Positions 16,273 through 23,715 of a stretch of DNA of 41,012 nucleotides are shown one piece after another. Position 1 is the first letter of the stretch. Every line of letters starts with the position of its first letter. The position numbers and the translations under genes are program-made. Source of the stretch: CAYLGY01 sp964383325 (GTDB lineage: Bacteria > Pseudomonadota > Alphaproteobacteria > Rhizobiales > Rhizobiaceae); the NCBI GenBank assembly GCA_964383325.1, contig CAYLGY010000010.1, positions 1 through 41,012 of the forward strand. Direction: 5' to 3'. The notes under the pieces were generated by a model. The model was not told the origin of the DNA. It did no database searches and saw only the letters and a list, made by a program, of their open reading frames with translations.

Positions 16273-16481
16273 CGTTCGCCGTACTGATCCCGATATCGCT
16301 CGCCATGGGCGCGATCGGGCTGGCCGCGTTCCTCTGGGCGCTGAACAACGGCCAGTATGACGACCCTGAAGGGGCGGCCAATCGGGTATTGTTGTTATCG
16401 GATCCACCGAAGCGCAAGCAAGTCACGACCAACGTCGTGGCTTCCAACGCAAACAAGAACGGTACGCAAGACCGATCCTGA
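16269..16481 (+). CDS. ccoS: CcoS, cbb3 oxidase assembly protein
   Basis: A 70-residue protein with one N-terminal helix (LIPISLAMGAIGLAAFLWAL) followed by NNGQYDDPEGAANRVLL. This matches CcoS, which is needed to insert haem b/b3 and CuB into CcoN. The Q(Y/F)DDxxGxAxRxL motif is the family signature. It overlaps the DUF2189 stop by four bases and ends the operon. The usual partners ccoG, ccoH and ccoI are missing from the window, so copper delivery must come from a second cco locus or from other proteins. Confidence 0.92.
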   Translation: MTFAVLIPISLAMGAIGLAAFLWALNNGQYDDPEGAANRVLLLSDPPKRKQVTTNVVASNANKNGTQDRS

Positions 16482-16497
16482 CAACGCCGGACCGCCC

Positions 16498-17475
16498 CTA
16501 TCGCTTCTGCCCGGTTTGCGAGACGATCCCAGTGAAATGCCGCAGTGATCGATCAAGGTCCGACGGTTCAAAGCCCTTGCCAATGAAGACGATGCAGTTT
16601 TCGTCGCCTCCGATTGATTCCGGCAGGATTTCGGGCGCCTGAACGATGCGACGCACACTCTGGAGCAGGAGACGGCCGGCCGGAGCTCGTACCACGCCCT
16701 TGACGCGGACGATCTCGTCGCCGCGCGCATGCAGTACTGCACTCAGCCAGGTAGCGAAGGCCGACCAGTCGGAATCGCGCTCCAGACGCAAGATCGCCGA
16801 ACGCACCGGAAGTTCTGGATCATCGCCGGAGTCCGGCAGGCAGTCCGGAAGAATATGCGCGAAGTCAGGGAGGATCACGGGGCTCCCCATGGCACAGGCT
16901 GAAATGGCCGCACCAGGATTCAAATATTGCAGCGTCGCGGCAAGCGCACCCAGCCGGCCTGCATCCACCATGTCTGACTTGGTTATGATCAGTCGATCCG
17001 CTGCCCCAGCCTGTCGGCGACCCAGCGACTCCGCGCGAAGATGATCCAGCCCATGAATTGCGTCGACAGCAACCACAATCTCGCGCAGGACGATGTGATG
17101 TTGAAGCACAGGATGGCTGCAGATTGCTTCGGCGATGGCTCCCGGATCGGCAAGACCGCTCGTTTCGAGGACGATGTGGTTGAAAAGCTTGCCGTCATAG
17201 GCAGGGTCAACGCGTGCATTGCAGAATTCAACCAGGAGCGAAGTCATCCGTTCCCGCCCCTCGCAGCAGGCGCAGCCACTGGTCAGCAACCGGATTTCGG
17301 AAGCCTTATGCAGCAACAGGTCATCGATGGGAACTTCTGCCGCCTCGTTGACGATCAGGAGCGCGTCCGCCATCTCGCCATGATGTAATTGATGACGAAG
17401 CCAGGTCGTCTTTCCCGATCCGAGAAATCCGCCAAGCAGGGTCAACTGCGCCCGACGATCCTTCACCTCAGCCAT
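16498..17475 (-). CDS. CobW/P47K (G3E, COG0523) family GTPase
   Basis: A 325-residue G3E GTPase, a family of metal-insertion or metallochaperone proteins (zinc, cobalt, nitrile-hydratase activation). Visible features are the P-loop GGFLGSGKTT near the N-terminus, the metal-binding CxCC in SGCACCEG, ETSGLADPG (switch region), TKSD as the base-recognition motif and a CobW C-terminal domain. The start at 17475 overlaps the stop of the upstream CxxC protein (ATGGCTGA), so the two are translationally coupled. A longer frame to 17544 is possible but adds a non-family leader. It ends 16 bases from ccoS, tail to tail. The metal and client enzyme cannot be deduced. Confidence 0.88.
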   Translation of the reverse strand: MAEVKDRRAQLTLLGGFLGSGKTTWLRHQLHHGEMADALLIVNEAAEVPIDDLLLHKASEIRLLTSGCACCEGRERMTSLLVEFCNARVDPAYDGKLFNHIVLETSGLADPGAIAEAICSHPVLQHHIVLREIVVAVDAIHGLDHLRAESLGRRQAGAADRLIITKSDMVDAGRLGALAATLQYLNPGAAISACAMGSPVILPDFAHILPDCLPDSGDDPELPVRSAILRLERDSDWSAFATWLSAVLHARGDEIVRVKGVVRAPAGRLLLQSVRRIVQAPEILPESIGGDENCIVFIGKGFEPSDLDRSLRHFTGIVSQTGQKR

Positions 17476-17788
17476 TTTCCGACGCCGGGATGGCGTCTCC
17501 TTCCCGGATGAATGCCGCATCCAGCGGATCGATCCGTCTACCACTCAGGGTCTCAGCGGCAATCCAGACAGCGGAAAGGTTCTCGGCAATTTGTTGGGTG
17601 CCTGTCAGGGTGGAGATGGTCACGCCCGGCGTCGCAAGATCATCATGCGCCGTCAGCCCGATCGGACGAAGCAGCGCGCGAATGATCCGCACACGTCGAA
17701 AGCGCGCCTGAATGCGATCGGAGCTTGACTCGCTGCCGGCATCGCTCCAGTGACCAGGGGCCGATGGAAATCCGCAATTGGCACACAT
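17468..17788 (-). CDS. Unknown 106-residue protein with N-terminal CxxC
   Basis: It begins MCANCGFPSAPGHW, giving Cys2 and Cys5 and a nearby histidine that could bind zinc. A soluble stretch with RVRIIRALLRPIGLTAHDD follows. I do not recognise the family. GGGAGG lies eight bases before the ATG at 17788; a longer frame to 17863 lacks such a site. It is 74 bases downstream of the deacetylase gene and overlaps the CobW-type gene by eight bases. A physical or regulatory link with that GTPase is therefore likely, for example as a metal acceptor or adaptor. This is inference from context. Confidence 0.78.
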   Translation of the reverse strand: MCANCGFPSAPGHWSDAGSESSSDRIQARFRRVRIIRALLRPIGLTAHDDLATPGVTISTLTGTQQIAENLSAVWIAAETLSGRRIDPLDAAFIREGDAIPASENG

Positions 17789-17862
17789 CTTGCAATCCTC
17801 CCTGCCCTTTCGGGAACGGCAGCGCCTTGGTTTTTCCACGCAAGGCGTGCCTCCTTTCGGCA

Positions 17863-18765
17863 TCAGATTACCGGCGGTCGCTTGCCACTCTCGAAAGGAT
17901 AGCGCCTGCGGAAATCATCGCAGATCTCGCAGAACGGCGCCCAGCGTACGCCTTCATGACCATTGATGTAGTCGATCAGCCGTTCGAGCATCAGCAAGAC
18001 CTGTGGCCTGCCGCTCACATCCGGATGAATGGTAATGGCGAAAACGGCATAATCCATTTCCCGATAGACCCAGTCGAACTGATCGCGCCACATCTGTTCA
18101 ATATCCCGCGGATTGACAAAGCCGTGGCTATTCGGTGATTTCTTGATGAACATCATCGGTGGGAGATCGTCCACATACCAGTTGGCAGCAATTTCGACGA
18201 GATCGATTTCCTTGCCGTGTTTCATCGGCTTCATCCACTCTGCCGCCCCCCTTGAGTAGTCGATCTTGGTCCACTCATCGCCAACGCGGGCGTAGAAGGG
18301 CTGAAAATCGCGGTATCCTTGGCTATGGTCGTAGGTAAATCCGTATTTCTTCAGCAGTGCGGCAGTATTGTTCGACATCTCCCACCAGGGCGCTACATAT
18401 CCGACAGGAGGCTTGCCAGCGAGCCTCTCAAGCACTTCGACCGATTTCGCCAGCACCGCCTCTTCCTGTGCGGCAGTCATCGCCACGGGATTCTCATGGC
18501 TGTAACCATGCGCGCCCACCTCATGGCCATCATCGATGATCTGCCGGCATTGATCGGGGAAGGATTCAAGCGAATGGCCGGGGATAAAGAAGCTGGTCTG
18601 CAGATCATACTTCCGGAATAGGCGCAGCAGGCGCGGCACGCCAACTTCGGAGGCGAAGACACCCCGCTGGATGTCGGAGGGCGAATCCTCTCCACCATAG
18701 GAGCCGAGCCAGCCCGCGACGGAATCGACGTCGGTCCCGAATGCACAGAAGATTTCCTTGGCCAT
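17863..18765 (-). CDS. Polysaccharide deacetylase family (NodB-fold) hydrolase
   Basis: A 300-residue metal-dependent NodB-fold enzyme. The N-terminus CAFGTDVDSVAGWLGSYGGE carries the catalytic/metal aspartates, followed by the metal-binding HGYSHE (H-x3-H) and APWWEM. ITIHPDVSGRP near the C-terminus supplies a conserved histidine. The start at 18765 has AAGGTGA seven bases upstream and matches the typical first residues MAKEIFCAFG. A frame running to 18855 is not supported. The subgroup resembles PuuE/peptidoglycan-deacetylase-like proteins that act on small amides or cyclic ureides as well as on glycans, so the substrate is open. It is the first gene of a three-gene minus-strand unit and is divergent from the carboxymuconolactone-decarboxylase-family gene. 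Confidence 0.87.
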   Translation of the reverse strand: MAKEIFCAFGTDVDSVAGWLGSYGGEDSPSDIQRGVFASEVGVPRLLRLFRKYDLQTSFFIPGHSLESFPDQCRQIIDDGHEVGAHGYSHENPVAMTAAQEEAVLAKSVEVLERLAGKPPVGYVAPWWEMSNNTAALLKKYGFTYDHSQGYRDFQPFYARVGDEWTKIDYSRGAAEWMKPMKHGKEIDLVEIAANWYVDDLPPMMFIKKSPNSHGFVNPRDIEQMWRDQFDWVYREMDYAVFAITIHPDVSGRPQVLLMLERLIDYINGHEGVRWAPFCEICDDFRRRYPFESGKRPPVI

Positions 18766-18937
18766 GTCTATCACCTTCTCTCGTGTTTCGACCCCTTGCG
18801 CCGCCGATGCGGCAATCTTCTCCACGACTTCCCGATGTTGATTGACCTTTCGCAATGCATCGTCGCCATCGACTTCCTTCAGAATGACGGCATAATCAGC
18901 CCGGCACTTTTCTGGCGCAGTGATTCAAGGAGAAACC

Positions 18938-19330
18938 ATGTCAGACGAAGCATTGTTTAACAAGGGTCTGCCAATCCGTCGCGAGGTGCTTGGCGAGGAG
19001 TATGTTGACCAGTCCATCGCCAACGCCGACGAATTCATGATGGCGTTCCAGCGCGCCACCACGAGCTGGGCATGGGGTTGGGCGTGGGGCGATCCGACCC
19101 TGGACCGCCGGACACGCAGCCTGCTCAACCTTGTGATGCTGACGGCGCTCAGCAAGCCGAATGAGCTCAAGCTCCATGTCCGCGGCGCGCTGCGCAATGG
19201 AGTGACCGTCGAGGAGATCCGGGCCTGCCTTCTGCACGCCACTGCCTATTGCGGCATTCCCGCCGGGTTGGAAGCCTTCAAGGCTGCGCATGAAGTCCTG
19301 GTCAAGGAAGGCGCGCTGCCCGTAAGTTAG
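18938..19330 (+). CDS. Carboxymuconolactone decarboxylase family protein
   Basis: A 130-residue all-helical protein of the CMD/AhpD superfamily, close to PcaC. It carries the helix RTRSLLNLVMLTALSKPNEL and the active-site region EIRACLLHATAYCGIPAGLEAF. PcaC decarboxylates 4-carboxymuconolactone in protocatechuate breakdown, but no other pca gene is present, so this substrate is doubtful. AAGGAG lies six bases upstream of the ATG at 18938. It is divergent from the deacetylase/CxxC/CobW unit and may share control with it. The cysteines do not form the CxxC pair of AhpD peroxidases. Confidence 0.87.
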   Translation: MSDEALFNKGLPIRREVLGEEYVDQSIANADEFMMAFQRATTSWAWGWAWGDPTLDRRTRSLLNLVMLTALSKPNELKLHVRGALRNGVTVEEIRACLLHATAYCGIPAGLEAFKAAHEVLVKEGALPVS

Positions 19331-19498
19331 GATTCGGGCCGGCCGGCCACAATGGTCGCATCATCAGAGATCCTGCTGTTCCGAGGTAATTTCGCTTGCA
19401 TGGATCCGTAACAGGGCCCTATCAAAGGATGGAGCGGGCACGCCACGCGCATGAGCAGCAGGCATGAGCAACGAACCCATTGAGCAGGCAGATAAAGC

Positions 19499-19942
19499 AT
19501 GGGCGGATTTCTGATCGCGCTGGCAGCGGTCTTTCTGGGCGGAATCGCAATCTCGATCCAGGCACCGATCAACGCGGCACTGGGGCGCGCGGCTGGCGAC
19601 AGCCTCTTTGCCACTGCCGCATCCTTCCTCGTCGGCTTCCTCGCAATATTCGCGCTACTGCTCTTGCGTGGGAAGTTCCCGCAGTTCGACACGATGCGCC
19701 AGATTCCACTCTGGATGTGGTCGGGCGGCGTGCTCGGTGCATTCTATGTCTGGGCGGCGCTGACCAGCGTCGGCCGGCTCGGCGTGCTGACCCTGGCTGC
19801 GGCGTTGATCTTCGGTCAATTGATTGCGGCCATGGTGATCGACGCAACCGGGGCATTCGGACTGGCGCAGCGCACAATCAGCTGGCAACGTGTTGTCGCC
19901 ATGTTTTTTGTTGCCGCCGGACTTGTATTGTCACGCTATTGA
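19499..19942 (+). CDS. YdcZ-type (DUF606, DMT superfamily) transporter half
   Basis: A 147-residue inner-membrane protein with about five hydrophobic helices. The segments IQAPINAALGR and WMWSGGVLGAFYVWAALTSVGRLG match the DUF606/YdcZ branch of drug/metabolite transporters. These small proteins normally work as dimers and their substrates are mostly unknown. It lies 168 bases after the CMD-family gene on the same strand and converges with the flavoenzyme gene 34 bases downstream. The ribosome-binding site is weak. A possible partner for amine or acid export is suggested only by position. Confidence 0.85.
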   Translation: MGGFLIALAAVFLGGIAISIQAPINAALGRAAGDSLFATAASFLVGFLAIFALLLLRGKFPQFDTMRQIPLWMWSGGVLGAFYVWAALTSVGRLGVLTLAAALIFGQLIAAMVIDATGAFGLAQRTISWQRVVAMFFVAAGLVLSRY

Positions 19943-19976
19943 GGGCAGGGTCCTGCAGACATGCGCAGGTTGCATC

Positions 19977-22013
19977 CTACAGATCCTTCACCAGCCTAAG
20001 CGCATCATATATCGCCGCGTGCGTGTTGCGGGTAGCTACAGCATCTCCGATGCGGAAGAGCTCGAATGCCCCCTCGGGATTGCGGGTCACACTCTGCGGT
20101 TCTCCGGCAACAAGCTGATCATGTGAGATTTCACCCAGATTACGTGAGTGTGGTTTCAGTTCGAAATACAACTCATCAAGTGGAATGATCCCGTGATTGA
20201 TCACGATCTGGTCGTATTCCCGCTCTCGCCTTACGCCCCCATAATCGCTGCCGATTTGCGCGGTCAGCCGATTGCCGTTCTGCCGTACTGCCTCTAGCCG
20301 CCAGGTGACGGTGAAGGTAACATCATGCTTTTGCAGGCTACGCATATAGGGCACGAGATTCATCGCCATGACTTCCGGTGCAAAGGCACGGTCCGGCGTC
20401 ATGATTTCAACCCTTGCGCCAGTCTCTGCAATGATCTCTGCTGCCTGCAGACCGGCGTGATCTCCGGCATCGTCGAAAATCAGCGCGTTCGATCCGGGCT
20501 TCACATCTCCGGAGAGTATATCCCAGGCAGAAATGACTAGCTCATTCCCTTCGGAGAGAACCTCCACATGGGGTAGCCCGCCAGTGGCAATGATGACAAC
20601 GTCCGGCTCGGAGGCCAAGACCGTATCCGCCTCCGCCCAATGACCGAACTTTATATCAACGCCGTGCTTCTCGCATTGGCGCATGCGCCAGTCGATAATC
20701 CCCATCAATTCCCGACGCCGCGGGCTTCGAGCCGTCAGGCGCACCTGACCGCCGGGCTCGGTTGCGGCCTCGAAGAGCTGGACCTCGTGCCCGCGCTCAC
20801 CTGCCACACGCGCGGCCTCTAGCCCAGCCGGGCCCGCTCCAACGACGACGATCCGCCTCCTCTTCCTCGCTTTCTCGACAAGATGCGGCATGGAAAGCTC
20901 GCGCCCGGTGGCCGCATTGTGGATGCAATAGGCCGAACCTCCCTGATAGATCCGATCAAGACAATAATTGGCGCCGACGCAAGGACGAATGTCGATCTCG
21001 CGCCCCTCCATGAGCTTGCGGACAATATGCGGGTCGGTCAGATGAGCGCGCGTCATGCCGATCATGTCCACCTTGCCGGTCGCAATTGCATGACGGGCGG
21101 TCGCAACATCCTGCACGCGTGCGGCATGAAAGGTCGGAAAATCCACCGCCGCGCGGATCTCGCCGGCAAAATCGAGATGCGGCGCCGAAGGCATCCCGTG
21201 GATGGGAATCAGATCCGTCAGTCCCGCATCCGTATCAATATGGCCACGTACGACATTCAGGAAGTCAACCATGCCGCTCGCCTTGAGCCGGCGTGAGATC
21301 TCCAGCCCATCCTCCCGGCTCAATCCTCCTGCGAGCATTTCGTCACCCACGTAACGGATGCCAACAATGTAATCGGGTCCGACACGCTTGCGAATTTCCG
21401 TCAGCACGTCGAATGTGAATCGCAATCGATTGTCGAGGCTGCCGCCATAAGGTCCATCCAGATCATTGGTCAGAGGCGACCAGAACTGGTCCATCAGATG
21501 GCCATAGGCCTGCAACTCGATGCCATCCATGCCGCCGGCCTTCATCCGCTCCGCAGCATCGCCGTAATCGCGGATGATGCGCTCAATGTCCCAGTCTTCC
21601 AGCCGTTTAGGGAAAGCCCTGTGCGCCGCTTCCCGATTATGCGAAGGAGAAACGACAGGTAGCCAGTGCGCCTTGTCCCAGCGAGTGCGCCGACCCAGAT
21701 GGGTGAGCTGGATCATCACCGCGGCGCCATGCTCGTGAACCGCATCGGTAAGTTCGCGCAGCCACGGCACCACCTCGTCCTTGTAGACAAGGATATTGTT
21801 GAAGACGGGCGGACTATCCTTGGAAACGGCGGCCGAACCTGCAGTCATCGTCATCGCAACACCGCCCTTGGCCCGCTCGACATGATAGGCGCGATAGCGC
21901 GCTTTCGGCATGCCATCTTCGGGATAAGCTGGCTCGTGCGCCGTCACGATCAGACGGTTGCGCAAGGTAAGATGCTTGAGCTGGTATGGTTGCAGGAGGG
22001 GATCGGACGTCAT
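19977..22013 (-). CDS. N-methylproline-demethylase-like FMN/Fe-S/FAD oxidoreductase
   Basis: A 678-residue enzyme with an N-terminal old-yellow-enzyme TIM barrel (FMN), a cysteine cluster region and a C-terminal FAD/NAD(P)-type domain with VVVGAGPAGLEAARV. It resembles N-methylproline demethylase of stachydrine breakdown (StcD type) and, more distantly, trimethylamine dehydrogenase and 2,4-dienoyl-CoA reductase. TSHEPAY-like TAHEPAYPEDGMPK near the N-terminus is typical of the demethylase group. The cluster segment reads CVGANYC...C; the second cysteine of the usual C-x2-C-x3-C motif is alanine. The ATG at 22013 has GGAG nine bases upstream. The gene is divergent from a TetR regulator across an operator-like palindrome and lies in a region rich in methylated-amine genes. 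Confidence 0.85.
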   Translation of the reverse strand: MTSDPLLQPYQLKHLTLRNRLIVTAHEPAYPEDGMPKARYRAYHVERAKGGVAMTMTAGSAAVSKDSPPVFNNILVYKDEVVPWLRELTDAVHEHGAAVMIQLTHLGRRTRWDKAHWLPVVSPSHNREAAHRAFPKRLEDWDIERIIRDYGDAAERMKAGGMDGIELQAYGHLMDQFWSPLTNDLDGPYGGSLDNRLRFTFDVLTEIRKRVGPDYIVGIRYVGDEMLAGGLSREDGLEISRRLKASGMVDFLNVVRGHIDTDAGLTDLIPIHGMPSAPHLDFAGEIRAAVDFPTFHAARVQDVATARHAIATGKVDMIGMTRAHLTDPHIVRKLMEGREIDIRPCVGANYCLDRIYQGGSAYCIHNAATGRELSMPHLVEKARKRRRIVVVGAGPAGLEAARVAGERGHEVQLFEAATEPGGQVRLTARSPRRRELMGIIDWRMRQCEKHGVDIKFGHWAEADTVLASEPDVVIIATGGLPHVEVLSEGNELVISAWDILSGDVKPGSNALIFDDAGDHAGLQAAEIIAETGARVEIMTPDRAFAPEVMAMNLVPYMRSLQKHDVTFTVTWRLEAVRQNGNRLTAQIGSDYGGVRREREYDQIVINHGIIPLDELYFELKPHSRNLGEISHDQLVAGEPQSVTRNPEGAFELFRIGDAVATRNTHAAIYDALRLVKDL

Positions 22014-22064
22014 CGCATCGCTCCAAGAGATACTAGCTGCATCAACGCTATGGTAGCTTAACGG

Positions 22065-22087
22065 CCATGTCAATTAGATTGACATGG
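22065..22087. promoter_or_regulatory. Perfect 23-bp palindrome, candidate TetR operator
   Basis: The arms CCATGTCAAT and ATTGACATGG are perfectly complementary around a 3-base spacer, midway between the divergent flavoenzyme and TetR genes. Each arm holds a TTGACA hexamer pointing outward. On the minus strand a 17-base spacer leads to TAGCGT, so the flavoenzyme promoter probably has its -35 inside the operator. This geometry fits repression of both genes. Confidence 0.75.
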
Positions 22088-22135
22088 GTGTACATTCTGC
22101 TTGTTGGCAAATGAAGAACGGGGTAGATTCCGCCG

Positions 22136-22771
22136 ATGCAACAGAAGATTATGCCGGACAGAGTCGGGCGCAGCTCACCGGAAGCCTGGCTGGATGCCGC
22201 CCAGGCCGTATTTCTGGAATCGGGGATCGAGGCCGTACGAATTCAGCCGCTTGCCCGACGGCTTGGCCTGTCTCGTACGAGTTTCTACTGGTTCTTCAAG
22301 GATCGGGAAGACTTGCTGGCGGCCCTGCTGGGGCGGTGGCGAGACAAGAACACCGGCAATCTCGTCCGCCAGACCGAGACCTATGCCGACTCCCTAGCTG
22401 AGGCAATGCTGAATGTCTTCGACTGCTGGCTGGATGACCGGCTCTTCGACGCGCAATTCGAATTCGCGGTCCGCAGCTGGGCGCTGCAATCGCCCCGGAT
22501 TGCGGCAGAGGTGGAGCGCGCCGACAACATCCGCCTGACCGCCCTGATGCGGATGTTCTCCAGGTTCGGTGTGGAAGAGGAAATGGCCGATATACGGGCC
22601 CGCACCACCTATCTCGTTCAGATCGGCTATATTTCCATGCAGGCGGCTGAGGATCTTGACACTCGCATGCGGCGAATCCGGGGATATGTTACCATCTTTA
22701 CCGGGGCGACACCTCTGCAACGTGAGCTCGACCGCTTCCACGCCCGTCACGGGTACGCCTCGAGAGAATGA
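22136..22771 (+). CDS. TetR family transcriptional regulator
   Basis: A 211-residue TetR-family protein. The N-terminal DNA-binding domain shows WLDAAQAVFLESGIEAVRIQPLARRLGLSRTSFYWFFKDREDLLAALL, summarised as a classic TetR helix-turn-helix ending in FYWFFKDRE. The C-terminal ligand domain is helical and not diagnostic. It is divergent from the N-methylproline-demethylase-like gene. The perfect palindrome between them is its likely operator, so it probably senses the substrate or product of that enzyme. The ATG at 22136 is used; a second at 22151 is possible. Confidence 0.9.
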   Translation: MQQKIMPDRVGRSSPEAWLDAAQAVFLESGIEAVRIQPLARRLGLSRTSFYWFFKDREDLLAALLGRWRDKNTGNLVRQTETYADSLAEAMLNVFDCWLDDRLFDAQFEFAVRSWALQSPRIAAEVERADNIRLTALMRMFSRFGVEEEMADIRARTTYLVQIGYISMQAAEDLDTRMRRIRGYVTIFTGATPLQRELDRFHARHGYASRE

Positions 22772-22802
22772 CGTCCCGTCCTGCCGATTTCTCTCGATGG
22801 GG

Positions 22803-23657
22803 TCAGGACCTGTCCACCAGAGTGCGCAGTGCCTGCGCGATCCAGCCATGTTCGCGGACGAGACGAATACCGAGATTATCCGGCGGCAGGCCGGCAGCGC
22901 AGCCACCGCTCTTTCCGTCACGGAGGAAATGCGACATGTATCCGCGATGCTTGCCGGCAACGACACGTACGCCGCAATTCTCGGTGACATGCAACGCCGC
23001 GCCCTGCTCGTCGAGCGTCGTCCGAGTGAAACAACTGGTCGTCCATTCCCAGACATTGCCGCCCATATCGGCAAAACCATTGCTGTTGGTGCCAAAATGC
23101 CCGACAGCCTTCGGCTCGGGATCACGGCCGCCCGCAACCTCGGCGCGGTAGCGTTCGAGCCAGCGCGCCGCCGGGTTGCTGCCATCATCTGCACTGAGGA
23201 CAGGCGTGGCATCGCTGAGCCTTTCGGCGGCGGCGGCAGCCCATTCGGCATCCGTCGGCAAGCGCCAGCGATCGCCTGTCTGGGCCGACAGCCACTCCGC
23301 ATACGCAACGGCATCCCGGAAATTGACACCCGTCACGGGAAGCTCGCCTCGTGCATCCACGCCGCGAGGCATGTCTGGCGCAGCGCAAACGCCCGCATCC
23401 ACGCATTGCATGTAGTCTGCCAGGGAGACCTGATACTTCATCATTTCCGTTCCAGGGCGCAACGAAACCGTCTGCCTTGGCGCATCGACCGACCTGCCAT
23501 TGATGAGGTATTCCCCTGGCAACCGAAACTCGGCACTAGCCGGCAGGCTTGCGGTCTCGATCCGCCAGCCATCCGTTCCCTGCTTCCCCGGCGAGAGCGA
23601 AACCAGGGCGAGCGCGGCAGCGCCTGCCGCAGTCAATGCCGCAACTGTCAGTCTCAT
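22803..23657 (-). CDS. nirV: NirV, nitrite-reductase-associated formylglycine-generating-enzyme-like protein
   Basis: A 284-residue exported protein with an N-terminal hydrophobic signal (LTVAALTAAGAAALALVSL) and an FGE/sulfatase-modifying-factor domain. Family motifs are PVTGVNFRDAVAYAEWLS, WRLPTDAEWAAAA, DMGGNVWEWT and a C-terminal GIRLVRE. It follows nirK by 58 bases, the standard position of NirV. NirV is not essential for nitrite reduction in tested strains and its task is unknown. The ATG at 23657 has GGAGAGAGG upstream and starts the signal peptide. An in-frame ATG at 23690 falls inside a hairpin and is rejected. Confidence 0.9.
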   Translation of the reverse strand: MRLTVAALTAAGAAALALVSLSPGKQGTDGWRIETASLPASAEFRLPGEYLINGRSVDAPRQTVSLRPGTEMMKYQVSLADYMQCVDAGVCAAPDMPRGVDARGELPVTGVNFRDAVAYAEWLSAQTGDRWRLPTDAEWAAAAAERLSDATPVLSADDGSNPAARWLERYRAEVAGGRDPEPKAVGHFGTNSNGFADMGGNVWEWTTSCFTRTTLDEQGAALHVTENCGVRVVAGKHRGYMSHFLRDGKSGGCAAGLPPDNLGIRLVREHGWIAQALRTLVDRS

Positions 23658-23680
23658 GGCCTCTCTCCGTATGGAATTCA

Positions 23681-23706
23681 GGCCCGCCATGCGAACATGG
23701 CGGGCC
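23681..23706 (-). terminator. Intercistronic hairpin between nirK and nirV
   Basis: A perfect 11-bp stem (GGCCCGCCATG / CATGGCGGGCC) has the tetraloop TTCG when read on the minus strand. It starts nine bases after the nirK stop. There is no T-run on the minus strand, so it may cut nirV expression relative to nirK or protect the nirK mRNA end. Confidence 0.6.
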
Positions 23707-23715
23707 CTTTTCGCG

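Noticed and set aside
19331..19498. GGCCGGCCGGCC repeat after the CMD-family gene as a terminator
   Set aside because: It is a simple self-complementary GC run without a loop or T-run; no function can be supported.
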